Source of the DNA: Prevotellaceae bacterium UBA1726
GTDB taxonomy: Bacteria > Bacteroidota > Bacteroidia > Bacteroidales > Bacteroidaceae
Direction: 5' to 3'
Assembly: GCA_002316005.1 (NCBI GenBank)
Contig: DCIM01000042.1
Span: 1 to 30,760, forward strand
Length of the DNA: 30,760 nt
Part shown: positions 20,353 to 30,200 of the stretch, one piece after another
How positions within the stretch are numbered: the first letter of the stretch is position 1
Layout: the number at the start of each line of letters is the position of its first letter
Position numbers and translations under genes: made by a program
Notes under the pieces: model-generated
The model's input: the letters and a program-made list of their open reading frames with translations, nothing else
What the model was told of the DNA's origin: nothing
Database searches by the model: none

Positions 20353-23031
20353 TTACTCCTTGTATTGCCAGTCGATGCCTAACGGATTGCCTTTCATCTC
20401 AAGGACGAGAGGGAGGTTGTGGGTCTTGCTGATACGCATTGTGGTGCGGTCGATGTCGGCACGCACTTCAATGTATTCCTCTGTCTCACCGATCTTTCTC
20501 CATGTGATGCTGTCATAGACAAACACCCCGTTCTTCTGGAGTTGGGCAAATGCCGCCTTTGAGATGAACGCGAAAGTACCGTCAGTATCATATGTAGGAT
20601 TGCCCTTCTGCGGACTGTCCCAGCAGAAGTGGTCGCTGTTCTCCACTGCCTCGCTTGGGATGTTGTATGTGGCACCGTTGCAGTTCATTACCAAGTCGTT
20701 GCCACTGAATCCATAGTTGAACGCCCATGTGCGGAACTGGCGGTTGAGGACGAACGAGAGAGCCCCCTTCTGCGATGATTCAAGGGCAATAAGCCCCCCA
20801 CTAACTCCCCCGAGGGGGAGGACTTTCGTAGTTTCTTTGGTATTTGGCTTTTCGGCTACGAATTTTGCTGCAGGAAGAACAACTTCTCCTCCTGCCATGA
20901 TGTCTTCGTGGCTGATGAATTTGCCCCATTTCTTATTTCCTCCCCCTCGGGGGAGGTTAGGAGAGGGGCTGTTCTTCACATTCAGATCCTTTCCGTTGCT
21001 CAGATGTATTGTATATTCCTCAAGCATAGGAGCAGTGACGATATACTGGTTCTGGCCGGCATTAGGATAGAATCCTAACATGTTGAATATAAGCCATGAG
21101 GACATGGCACCGCTGTCATCGTTGCCCGGAAGTCCGTCAGGAGTATCGTCGTAGTTGTCGCGTATAATCTGATGCACACGCGCCGTTGATAGGTCTGGAC
21201 GGTCAATCCAATGATACAAGAGCGGAGTCATGAACGATGGTTCGTTAGCCACATTATAGTAGTTCTTCTCGAAGAACAGGTCGAGGCGCTCCTTGAACTG
21301 TGCGTTGCCTCCACAGGCAGTAATCAGTCCCGGTACATCGTGAGGAATGCTCAAAGAATACTCCTCCGAGGTAGCCTCGTAGAAGAATGTGCTCCACCAA
21401 GGCAGATACCATGGTGCAACCTTTGTCATCGGAGTATATTTGATGGTAGGAGTGAACACCTTCGACTTGCCCCATGGCACATCGTCGAGCCAACGGCCGT
21501 CCTTATCCTTCGGCATGATGAATCCACGCATGCCGTCGTATTCGTAGTCGCTGCGGAAAAGGTTCTTCCAGTTGCCCGACTGGCGGAAGAATCGCTCTGC
21601 CACATCCTCTCTGCCCAAACCCTTTGCCACGAGGGCGATGCAATAATCGTCGTAGGCATATTCGATGGTGCGGTTGCCGGCACGGTCTATTCCGTAAGGA
21701 ATATATCCCATGGTGTTGTATTCATGGAGTCCGCCGCGACCCTCTTTCTCCTCGTTTCCGCCCGGAGCAACAGTTGCGTCTTTCAGCATTGCCTCAAGAG
21801 CCAAGTCGTAGTCGATACCCTCAAGTCCCTTGACGAACGCATCGGCAATCACCACCTCCGCATTCGAACCGCCCTGAGTGCGACCGTTGCAGTTGCCGCT
21901 TCGCGCATCAGGCATGAATCCCTCGCGCTTGTAGATGTTGAGCAGTGAGTTCACGATGTCGCGCTCCTTGTCAGGGCACAGCAATGTGAGGAGTGGGGAA
22001 GAGGTGCGATAGGTGTCCCAGATGGCATAGTAGTCGTCATAGTAAGGCGATTCTGTCCATTTAGGGTTCTCGCCCGTGCGGTCCACAGGCATGAGCATTG
22101 TGTGATATATGCCCGTGTAGAACATTCGCTTCTGCTTCTCCGTTCCTTTTATCTCTATGCGCGAGAGATATTTCTCCCATTCGTTGCGAAGAGTAGAGAG
22201 TTGAGTGTTGAAGTCGTTTGCGGGGATATTCTCGCGAGCCTTCAGTGTGCTGACGCAAGAGATTCCCACTTTCACATTCACATCCTTTGCCGCAAAACTA
22301 ACCATTGCTCCGTTGTGTTTTCCGCAATCAGCCTGATAGCGCTTGTCGGAGAATGCCTCGCCACACCATGTCTTTATCCTGGCGAATGGCTTGTCGCTCT
22401 GCAAATAGAAGTAAATGGTATATGCCTCACCATCATTCCAACCTCCACGAACACGGCTGTAGCCCGCAATCTCATAGTCGTTGATAATCTGCACCTCACT
22501 GCCGACAAACTGCTGTGTCTCGCGTTTGTTTGGGATGAGAGTGTCCTGGCCGAGGAAATGTCCGCAGTCAACAAGGAGACAAAGCCCCCCTGCCCCCGAA
22601 AGGGGAGTAAATTTGTAGAAGGCGCAACGTTCTGCGGTAGTTATCTCTGTCTGTATGCCGTTTTCAAAGATGCATTTATAGTAGCCGAGAGAAATGTCCT
22701 CCATAGTGCGTTTCTGCGGGTGGTTTACATCCTTCAGTTCGCCTGTGAAAGGTTGGATGAGGATGTTTCCGTATTTCTGTCCGCCACCAGTACCGCTCAC
22801 ATGAGTCTGCGAGAATCCGTTTATAGCCTCTGGCATAGGTGCCCAACCTCCATTAGGGTCTTTCACTCCGTCAGGTCCGGGCTTGCACATGCCGAAAGGC
22901 ATTGACGGTCCGGGGAATGTGCGTCCGAGGCCCTCACTTCCTATGCGAGGGTCGACATACTGACTGAAGGTCTGCGCCAGCAAAGCCAAAGGCAAAAGCA
23001 GCACGCTGATTATGATGGAGATTCTTTTCAT
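20353..23031 (-). CDS. GH92 family alpha-mannosidase with repeat-derived insertions
   Basis: The gene encodes 892 residues with signal peptide MKRISIIISVLLLPLALLAQ. GH92 blocks: YVDPRIGSEG, TFPGPSMPFGMCKPGPD, FSQTHVSGTGG, TGIYHTMLMP, YEATSEEYSLSIPHDVPGL (catalytic Glu region) and GLPGNDDSGAMSSW near residues 632-645 (catalytic Asp pair). The usual motif has GQMS; here it is GAMS, so specificity within the family may differ. Members remove terminal alpha-mannose with Ca2+. The protein exceeds the usual 740-760 residues through a C-terminal extension after about 700. Three in-frame palindromic repeats encode residues about 140-150, 686-698 and 736-747. It starts one base after the GDPD fusion gene's stop, so co-transcription is certain. 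Confidence 0.93.
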   Translation of the reverse strand: MKRISIIISVLLLPLALLAQTFSQYVDPRIGSEGLGRTFPGPSMPFGMCKPGPDGVKDPNGGWAPMPEAINGFSQTHVSGTGGGQKYGNILIQPFTGELKDVNHPQKRTMEDISLGYYKCIFENGIQTEITTAERCAFYKFTPLSGAGGLCLLVDCGHFLGQDTLIPNKRETQQFVGSEVQIINDYEIAGYSRVRGGWNDGEAYTIYFYLQSDKPFARIKTWCGEAFSDKRYQADCGKHNGAMVSFAAKDVNVKVGISCVSTLKARENIPANDFNTQLSTLRNEWEKYLSRIEIKGTEKQKRMFYTGIYHTMLMPVDRTGENPKWTESPYYDDYYAIWDTYRTSSPLLTLLCPDKERDIVNSLLNIYKREGFMPDARSGNCNGRTQGGSNAEVVIADAFVKGLEGIDYDLALEAMLKDATVAPGGNEEKEGRGGLHEYNTMGYIPYGIDRAGNRTIEYAYDDYCIALVAKGLGREDVAERFFRQSGNWKNLFRSDYEYDGMRGFIMPKDKDGRWLDDVPWGKSKVFTPTIKYTPMTKVAPWYLPWWSTFFYEATSEEYSLSIPHDVPGLITACGGNAQFKERLDLFFEKNYYNVANEPSFMTPLLYHWIDRPDLSTARVHQIIRDNYDDTPDGLPGNDDSGAMSSWLIFNMLGFYPNAGQNQYIVTAPMLEEYTIHLSNGKDLNVKNSPSPNLPRGGGNKKWGKFISHEDIMAGGEVVLPAAKFVAEKPNTKETTKVLPLGGVSGGLIALESSQKGALSFVLNRQFRTWAFNYGFSGNDLVMNCNGATYNIPSEAVENSDHFCWDSPQKGNPTYDTDGTFAFISKAAFAQLQKNGVFVYDSITWRKIGETEEYIEVRADIDRTTMRISKTHNLPLVLEMKGNPLGIDWQYKE
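20791..20823. repeat. GC-rich palindromic repeat inside GH92 (residues about 736-747)
   Basis: Plus strand begins AAGCCCCCCACTAACTCCCC and ends CGAGGGGGAGGAC, in the same orientation as 18661-18700. On the coding (minus) strand it reads VLPLGGVSGGL. Confidence 0.8.
20939..20970. repeat. GC-rich palindromic repeat inside GH92 (residues about 686-698)
   Basis: It contains CCTCCCCCTCGGGGGAGG and GAGAGGGGCTG, inverted relative to 20791-20823. The coding strand reads NSPSPNLPRGGG, much like the SNPSPIRGGG of the acetyltransferase N-terminus. Confidence 0.82.
22581..22607. repeat. GC-rich palindromic repeat inside GH92 (residues about 140-150)
   Basis: AAAGCCCCCCTGCCCCCGAA followed by AGGGGAG, a shorter member of the family in plus orientation. 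The coding strand reads FTPLSGAGGLCL. It lies between ERCAFYK and LVDCGHF, which are ordinary GH92 sequence. Confidence 0.7.
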
Positions 23032-23032
23032 A

Positions 23033-25453
23033 TTATTCTAAGTTAATGCTGAAGTTGATTGATGGCTCCTCGTTCAGGAAGCATTTTATCATTCCTCCTA
23101 TGCAACGCATCTGATATATGAATTCGCTTTCCTCTGTCGATTTCTCGACGGCATCAAAGAGGATATCGTATTGCTCCAATCGTGTGCAAGGGATGTTGCG
23201 ACGAGCAAGTTCACCCGCATAACGCAGACGATAGAGGTCGAGCATAATGTCGAAACCGGTCCAGTCCTTCATCTCCTCACTTCCCTTTGCCTCTGGGTCT
23301 ATCTGGTGGAGAATCTCCAGACCGTTCTTGTCGAGGATTCGCTCTTGGACAGCCTTTGGAAGGTCGCGAGGGATGAATCGCACACGGGTGAGGTCGCGGA
23401 ACTGCCAGTCGCAGAACTCTGCGAAACTCTTCGACTTCAGTGCCTCAATGCTCCATATAGGTTTCTTGCCATGTGCCATGTCGTTGTCGTACTCCTTCTG
23501 GTAGAGAGGGAACAACGAGTCAAAGCCCGGTACATCCTCAAGGACAATGGTGTTGACTTCGAAATGGTTTGCATCCTTAATAGTGAGAATCTTGTATGCA
23601 GGGACATACATTGCAGGAGACGGAACCTGAACATTGAAGAGCGTGCCGTTGTCATCTGTCTTGATTCCTGTATCGTTCACATGCATATGTCCGCCGAAAT
23701 GCAGACGCAGACCAGCATCCATCATAGCCTTCGTTATTTCGTCGGATGGAGTGCGTTCAAGGTCGAATGACAATGCTCCCCACGACTTTATGATATAGTC
23801 GTTGGCACCATCGTTGAAGTCGACGATAGGGTAGTGGCAGAAGGTGATGAGAGCCTTTCCTCGTTTCTTTGCCTCTGCAGCAACGGTCTTCACCCACTCA
23901 ACAAGATGTTTTCGGTTTTTGAGGACATTGTTGTAGCCAAGTCCCGAACCATTGTATTCCAGTTTGCCGTCCTTCATTCCCTTTGGCAGATAGACACTGC
24001 CATCGAGCGAGAGAATCCATATACCATCCTGTGGCTCAACAACATAACTCGCATCGTATGCCTGGAGAGAATCGTTCAGGGCATAGCGACGGTTCTTCAT
24101 TGCTGATTCTATCTCCGCTTTTGCGAAGTCGTAGTCGCCAAACGAGTAACTGCTGAAAGGAGTAGCCCAGAAAAGGTAATCCTTCCTTGGGAAGAATCCG
24201 AAGTCGGCATAGCATGCCGTCTGGTCTTCAATCGAGGCCCCCTTGAGTTCAGGATTGTATCTTGCATCAGGAATCGGCGTGCTGCTTATTGTCACGCGAC
24301 TACCATCTGTGGCAAGGTAATCAACACCCGTGTTGTCGCTTCCGTAAGGGCGGGAAGGGTCGTGATTGCCAAAGCAGACAAAGAACGACATGCCGTACTC
24401 ACGCCCGTACTTATTTAATATATCGCGCACGGCAGTCTGGTTTACATACTGGCCGTTGTCGGTAAGGTCGCCAGGGAGGACGACCAGTTTGATGCCTCTC
24501 TTTCCGCAATCGTCGAGAGCCGCACAGAGAGCGAAATAGTTTTCATTGAACAGGCGCGTAGACTGCACCTGCACCTCTTGCGAACGCACAAGTTCAGGAT
24601 GACCAACGACATCTTGAACATGAGCATCGGAAATGAAAGCGATTTGTGTCCTTGTTGCCATCTCGGCATCCCATTGCTTCTTCATTGGTGTGAAGACCTC
24701 TGGCTGGTCGATGTTCACAAAGTCTGGTCGCATCTCAATTGCCTGACGGTAAGAGTCCTCGCCTTCGCTCATAAGTGCCGCCATCAGTTTTATTCCGTTA
24801 TGACGGCAGAATGCCTGCATCTCTGGGGTAATCTTGTTGACAGCAACCTCCACATAGTCTGTGCGGCAGGTTTTCATCCACTTCTTAATGTCATCAATGC
24901 TGCTCGCATTGAGTTTCAGTTTCATCTCAGGGGCAAGACGGCAGAACTCATTCTGCATATCAGTATCGCCAAACCAGAAGAAACTGTTTGCTGTCCAACC
25001 TTTCTCTCTGACCATTGCTACAAGGTCCTTGAGGTTGGTGCCCTCCTTTACATCGAAAAAGACATTCGCCTTTCCCTTCAAGGCATCAAGCATTTCGGCA
25101 ATGCGAGGTACTTTTGTGCCTTTGAACTTCTCCGAGAACCAACTGCCAGCATCGAGTTTGTCAATATAGGCTGATTTTCTGTTTGAGAGTTTTCCCTTGC
25201 CGTCTGTGGTGCGGTCGAGAGTGTCATCGTGAAGATTATACATCACTCCGTCCTTGCTTCTGCGAACATCCAGTTCTATCCATGTTGCACCATTGTCCAA
25301 GGCTGCAATAGCCGATTCGACAGTATTCTCTGGGGCAATATGGTTAGCACCGCGATGCACCACAACTTCAATGTTGTGAGGTTGAGCAAACGACTGGAGG
25401 CAAATGCCAAGAAGCATCTGCAATACTAAAATGAAACTCGCTTTCTTTACCAT
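23033..25453 (-). CDS. Glycerophosphodiesterase and calcineurin-like phosphoesterase fusion
   Basis: The start at 25453 (MVKKASFILVLQMLLGICLQ, signal peptide ending SFAQ) is chosen over an ATG at 25513 that lies within the terminator. The protein has 806 residues. Residues about 28-255 are a GDPD domain: HRGAN 33-37, Glu42, Glu60/Asp62 and His75 in NLHDDTLDR. Residues about 270-620 are a metallophosphoesterase: SDAH 275-278, GDLTD 328-332, GNHD 362-365, His540 in FCHYP and GHMH 588-591. About 185 further residues are unassigned. The GDPD half would open a phosphodiester (glycero- or inositol-phospho type) and the second half could remove the exposed phosphate, so the fusion may do two consecutive steps. 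It lies between SusD and GH92 in one operon. Both catalytic sites look intact. Confidence 0.92.
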   Translation of the reverse strand: MVKKASFILVLQMLLGICLQSFAQPHNIEVVVHRGANHIAPENTVESAIAALDNGATWIELDVRRSKDGVMYNLHDDTLDRTTDGKGKLSNRKSAYIDKLDAGSWFSEKFKGTKVPRIAEMLDALKGKANVFFDVKEGTNLKDLVAMVREKGWTANSFFWFGDTDMQNEFCRLAPEMKLKLNASSIDDIKKWMKTCRTDYVEVAVNKITPEMQAFCRHNGIKLMAALMSEGEDSYRQAIEMRPDFVNIDQPEVFTPMKKQWDAEMATRTQIAFISDAHVQDVVGHPELVRSQEVQVQSTRLFNENYFALCAALDDCGKRGIKLVVLPGDLTDNGQYVNQTAVRDILNKYGREYGMSFFVCFGNHDPSRPYGSDNTGVDYLATDGSRVTISSTPIPDARYNPELKGASIEDQTACYADFGFFPRKDYLFWATPFSSYSFGDYDFAKAEIESAMKNRRYALNDSLQAYDASYVVEPQDGIWILSLDGSVYLPKGMKDGKLEYNGSGLGYNNVLKNRKHLVEWVKTVAAEAKKRGKALITFCHYPIVDFNDGANDYIIKSWGALSFDLERTPSDEITKAMMDAGLRLHFGGHMHVNDTGIKTDDNGTLFNVQVPSPAMYVPAYKILTIKDANHFEVNTIVLEDVPGFDSLFPLYQKEYDNDMAHGKKPIWSIEALKSKSFAEFCDWQFRDLTRVRFIPRDLPKAVQERILDKNGLEILHQIDPEAKGSEEMKDWTGFDIMLDLYRLRYAGELARRNIPCTRLEQYDILFDAVEKSTEESEFIYQMRCIGGMIKCFLNEEPSINFSINLE

Positions 25454-25482
25454 CTGACAAGTAATGTTTAATAATTGGTTGT

Positions 25483-25523
25483 GAAAAGAAAAAATACCAC
25501 GGGCAATGTGCACCCGTGGTATT
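25483..25523 (-). terminator. Strong intrinsic terminator between susD-like and GDPD fusion genes
   Basis: Arms 25493-25503 and 25513-25523 pair over 11 bp (core ATACCACGGG / CCCGTGGTAT) with a nine-base loop. On the minus strand the stem is followed by TTTTTCTTTT. It stands about 70 bp after the SusD stop and 40 bp before the next start at 25453, so the distal enzymes depend on read-through. Confidence 0.88.
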
Positions 25524-25594
25524 CTTATTTAGTTTAGGTAGGATAGGGGAGAAGCGAATTGTCCGCTAAGCCCCATACCTATCATCTGTGTTTC

Positions 25595-27265
25595 TTAGTA
25601 ACTTGGGTTCTGCTTCCAGTTAGTGTTACTGTTCATAACAGCTGTTGGGATAGGGAAGATACGCTTGTTCTTGTCACCGAAGTTAGGATTGATGGTTGAG
25701 AGCAACCATGTACCCTTCTCATACTGACCGAAGCGGATAAGGTCGTTACGACGCCAACCCTCATCAAAGAACTCACGGCCACGCTCATCAAGGATATCCT
25801 GGAGTGAAGGAGCTGCTGTAATCTCAACAGTCTTTGCACAGTTACGAATCTGGTTGAAGAGTGACATTGGTGAATCACCGTTTGTTGCATTACCACCACG
25901 AACGATAGCCTCAGCCTTCATGAGAAGGATATCAGCATAGCGGAAGATAGGGTAGTCATTGCCAGTGTTACGGCCATAGAGGTTGTACTCTGTAGCATTG
26001 AGCATGAACTTGTTTGTACGCCAACCCTGTGTCCAGCCTGTCATGTTTGCACCACAATCGAGGTGGTCATATGAAGGACCGAGTGGAAGCACCTGACCAG
26101 CATCGTTTGTGAGCTCCTTGAGAGTAATAGACTTCTTCATCTTCACTGTCTCACCCTTGTAGGTTGTAGGGATATCGGTCTTCTCGTAGTTGCTACCATA
26201 CTGATAAACAACGCCATCCTCGTCGTTACCATAGAGACAGTCGTTACGACGGTCGCCAGGGAGGTTGAAGAGTTCAGCGAAATCAGGGTTCATTGCCGAG
26301 CAACCACCGACAGAGTTTGTGAGAGCAGCATTGTAGAGACCAGCACCACCGTTACCATCGTTCTGACCACGACGCCAAGTGTGGAAACGACCGAGCACCA
26401 TACCGTCCTTGTTCTCTGCTGTATGAGGCACAGCATAGATGAAGTCCTTGATGTGAGAACCGTTGGTAGGGAGGAACTTTGCCTTATAGTCGTCAGAGAG
26501 GTCGAAGAGACCAGAGTTGATGATATCATCGCAAGCAGCGATACAATCGCCCAACTTTGGATTTGTAGCGTTCTCATCGTATGTGGTGATGTCGCCGCAA
26601 GTATATACATTCCAGTTGAGGTAGATCTTTGCGAGGAGAGCCTGAGCCATCCAACGGGTTGGTTTGCCGTAGGTGTTGGCAGCCAGTGTTGTAGGGAGCT
26701 TGTCCATAACAGTGTTGAGCTCAGAAACGATCCACTCTGTTACCTCCTTGCGAGGTGAACGGGTAATCTCCTCACCGTCGTCATAGAGGTGGTCGAGGAG
26801 TGGAGTGTCACCGTAAGCATCAACGAGAGTCCAGTGGAAGAAAGCACGTACAGCACGCAACTGTGCCACAGCCTGTGAAATCTCGCCGTCATCGGTTGAA
26901 AGAGTTTGAATAACCTTGTTACACTTGGTGATGCCCGACATCATGTCAGCAAACCAGTCAACGTTGTTATCATCAGGAGCCGAAGCGTGGAGAGTGGCAC
27001 GCTGGCTGTAACCACCATCGTAGTAGTCGCCGTCGAATGAGACAGCAACCTGCTCGCCACCAGCGAACGACATAAGGCCGTTGTACTTATAGTAGTTGGC
27101 CATAACGTTTCTGTGAGCGAAGAAACACTCAGCGGCAAGACCTTCCTGAGCAATTGGGTTGCCAGGAATCTGGGTGTACTCTGACTTGATGTCTACATCG
27201 AGGTCAGTACAACTGCAGAACATGAATGCAATTGAAGCACCGATATATAATAATTTATTTTTCAT
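25595..27265 (-). CDS. SusD/RagB-family surface glycan-binding lipoprotein (second)
   Basis: This 556-residue lipoprotein has Cys19 in SIAFMFCSCTDL as the likely lipidated residue. Typical SusD elements: ISQAVAQLRAVRAFFHWTLV with a following AYGDTPLLD, RWMAQALLAKIYLNWNVY, the C-terminal PIFRYADILLMKAEAIVRGG, LFNQIRNCAK, LDERGREFFDEGWRRNDLIR and the ending FPIPTAVMNSN. It starts 33 bp after the SusC-OmpA fusion stops, so it should pair with that transporter. A strong terminator follows. The sequence differs widely from the SusD at 7531-9324. Confidence 0.96.
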   Translation of the reverse strand: MKNKLLYIGASIAFMFCSCTDLDVDIKSEYTQIPGNPIAQEGLAAECFFAHRNVMANYYKYNGLMSFAGGEQVAVSFDGDYYDGGYSQRATLHASAPDDNNVDWFADMMSGITKCNKVIQTLSTDDGEISQAVAQLRAVRAFFHWTLVDAYGDTPLLDHLYDDGEEITRSPRKEVTEWIVSELNTVMDKLPTTLAANTYGKPTRWMAQALLAKIYLNWNVYTCGDITTYDENATNPKLGDCIAACDDIINSGLFDLSDDYKAKFLPTNGSHIKDFIYAVPHTAENKDGMVLGRFHTWRRGQNDGNGGAGLYNAALTNSVGGCSAMNPDFAELFNLPGDRRNDCLYGNDEDGVVYQYGSNYEKTDIPTTYKGETVKMKKSITLKELTNDAGQVLPLGPSYDHLDCGANMTGWTQGWRTNKFMLNATEYNLYGRNTGNDYPIFRYADILLMKAEAIVRGGNATNGDSPMSLFNQIRNCAKTVEITAAPSLQDILDERGREFFDEGWRRNDLIRFGQYEKGTWLLSTINPNFGDKNKRIFPIPTAVMNSNTNWKQNPSY

Positions 27266-27298
27266 TGCAATATCTTATTTAGTATTCAACACATGAAT

Positions 27299-30200
27299 TT
27301 ACTTTACTGTCACGATAGCGATACGGTTAGAAGCCTCGTTCTTAGCACCTTCGCCAGCAACCTTGTTTACCTTGACACCCTTTGATGTGAGGTAGTCGGC
27401 AACAGCCTTTGCACGGTTCTCAGAGAGAGTCTTGTTAGCGTCAACATCGCCCTCTGGTGAAGCGTAGGCAACAACATCGCATGAACCCTTCACGTTGTCG
27501 AGTTCTGCCTTAGCCTCTGCTGTAAGCTCATACTTGCCCTGTGCGAAGCATACTACATGTACGCCATTGCCAGTGTAAACTTCCTTGGTCACTTCCTTGG
27601 TAACGACCTTCTCTACCTCTACAGGCTTCTCGATAACCTTCTCGATGTACTGTGGAGCAGCAGCCTCAGCCTTCTTTGCCTTGCCACCACCGAAGTTCAC
27701 CTTGATACCAACCATTGCCGAACGGGTGTGTGGGTAGCGAGTCTCACGGTTGTCGATACCAGGAGCCATACCACCGAGGTTCACCTCTGGGTCGATACCC
27801 TTGTACTTGGTGATAGTGAGGAGATTGTTAGCTGATGCGTAGATCTGGATGTTGTTGATATAGTTGCCGATCTTGCCGAAGTCGTAAGCCAACTGGAGGT
27901 TAGCAAGACGAACATACGAGCCGTTCTCGAGATAGCGGTCAGATGGAGCCTGAGCGGCAGCATCGGTGAATCGCTGGTCGGTAGCAACGCTTGCAAGAAC
28001 ATTCTTACCTGTTGTCACCATGTTGATAGAACTGAAGTAAGCGCGTGTAGCGTTGAAGATCTTGTTGCCGGCAACACCCTGGATGAATGCTGTGAGCGAC
28101 CAGTTCTTGTAGTTGAATGTATTGTTCCAACCGAATGTCACCTTTGGCTGAGCGCAACCCTTGGCAACGCGGTCCTTCTCCTGTGGGTTTGTGGTAGTGC
28201 CGATGAGGTTGCCGTCCTCGTCATACTCGTTGAAGAGCGAGTTACCAGCCTCGTTGTAGCCTGCCCACTCCCATACGAAGAACTGACCTACTGGGTAGCC
28301 TTCCTGTACGCGCTCTACGGTGCTGAATGAGTAACCACCGATACCTGGGTTACCAACATTCACATAGTCGGTAGAGTGGAGGGCGTTCGACATCTTTGTC
28401 ACCTTGTTCACGTTGTGTGAGATGTTGAATGCGGTGTTCCAACGGAAGTCCTTTGTCTGAACAGGCACTGCATTGATCATCAACTCGATACCACGGTTTC
28501 TGATAGTACCTACGTTGGCATCCATGTAACCGAACTCATAGCGGCTCTGTGATACAAGGTAAGAGTAGATAAGGTCGGATGTTGTCTTGTCATAAACCTC
28601 GATAGTACCAGTCAAGCGGTTCTTGAGGAAACCGAAGTCGAGACCGATGTTGGTCATCGCTGTCTTCTCCCACTTGAGGTCAGGGTTGTCGTTGCGGAGA
28701 TAGTAGAACAGGTGGTAGTTCGAAACATTGCCGTCAGCATCGATATAATCGAACCAGCTGTTTGTACCAAGAGTCTTGTTTGCTGTGAACGCGTTGAAAC
28801 CGAATGAGTTACCAGAGATACCGTAACCAGCGCGGAGCTTCAAGTCGCTGAACACCTTCTGGTTCTTCATGAACTTCTCGTCGATGATACGCCAAGCGAG
28901 AGATGCTGATGGGAAGTTACCCCAGCGGTGGTTCTTACCGAATGCAGAAGAACCGTCGCGACGCATTGTCACCTGGAGGATATAACGGCTGTCGAATGAG
29001 TAGTTCAAACGACCGTAGAACGAGATCATACGGAGTGTAGAAAGACTGAACTGGTTCATGTCGTTGATGTTGAAGCTGTTACCCATTGTGAGGTTGTAGT
29101 AGCTCAACTGGTCATCGTAGAAGTTGTAGGTCTTCATACCGAAACCGTCGTTGTTGTCGCCCTGCTCCCAAGAGTAACCTGCCATCAATGCCAGCTTGTG
29201 CTTCTTTGCGAATGTCTTGTCGTAGTTGATGTAGGTCTCCAACTGGCGCTTTTGGCTCTCTGATGAGTTACGCTCTGCCATACCGTGCTTTGAAGCATAG
29301 CTTGGCAACTGCGACTTTGTTGTGTCGTAACCGTTGAAGAGATACTGCTGGTTCTCGAGGGAGAGAGTCAGGTTCCATACAAGACCCTTTGTGATTGTGA
29401 ACGCAGCCTTACCAACACCCTGGAGGAACTTTCTCTTGAAGAAACGACGGTCCTCGTTGGCCATTGCCACTGGGTTGTAGTTCATTGAAGTAACACCAGT
29501 ACCATCATACCATGAGCCATCCTCGTTTGTTACAGGCTGGAGTGGAGAGAAGTAGTACATAGCGTTGATAACACTCGCACCATCGGTGCCTGTGAGGATA
29601 TGGTTGTTGTTGGTGATACTACCGTTCAAGCTCAAAGAGAGTTCGAGACGATCGTTCAAAGTCTTTGTCTGTACAAATGTACGTGCGTTGAGGCGCTCAC
29701 GGTCGGTATGACGGATAACACCCTCATTCTTGAAGTAGTTCACGCTTGCGCTGTACTGGCTCTTCTCGCCACCACCGATGATAGAGATGTTGTGATTGTG
29801 AGCAATACCTGTGCGGAGCACTTCCTTCTGCCAGTCGGTGTTCACGCCGAGGTCGTTAGGCAACTGGAAGTCGTTATCCTTTGCATACTGACGGAGCTGG
29901 TCGCCGTCCATCATATCGAGAGTCATAGCCTGACTTGCTGAAACGTAACCGCTGTAGGTCACTGAAGCCATCTCGTTCTTGCGGCCCTTCTTTGTTGTAA
30001 CGATGATAACACCGTTGGCAGCCTTTGAACCGTAGATAGCTGTTGCAGTAGCATCGCGGAGTACGTCGATAGACTCGATATCATCTGGTGAGATCAATGA
30101 CAGGTCAACACCAGGAACACCGTCGATGATATAGTATGGCTCCATAGCACCCTCGCGGAAAGAAGAAGTACCGCGGAGAGAGATAGAACCAGCGCCTGAT

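Noticed and set aside
22102..22905. 267-codon plus-strand frame opposite GH92
   Set aside because: It is antisense to conserved GH92 sequence, with composition expected of a shadow frame.
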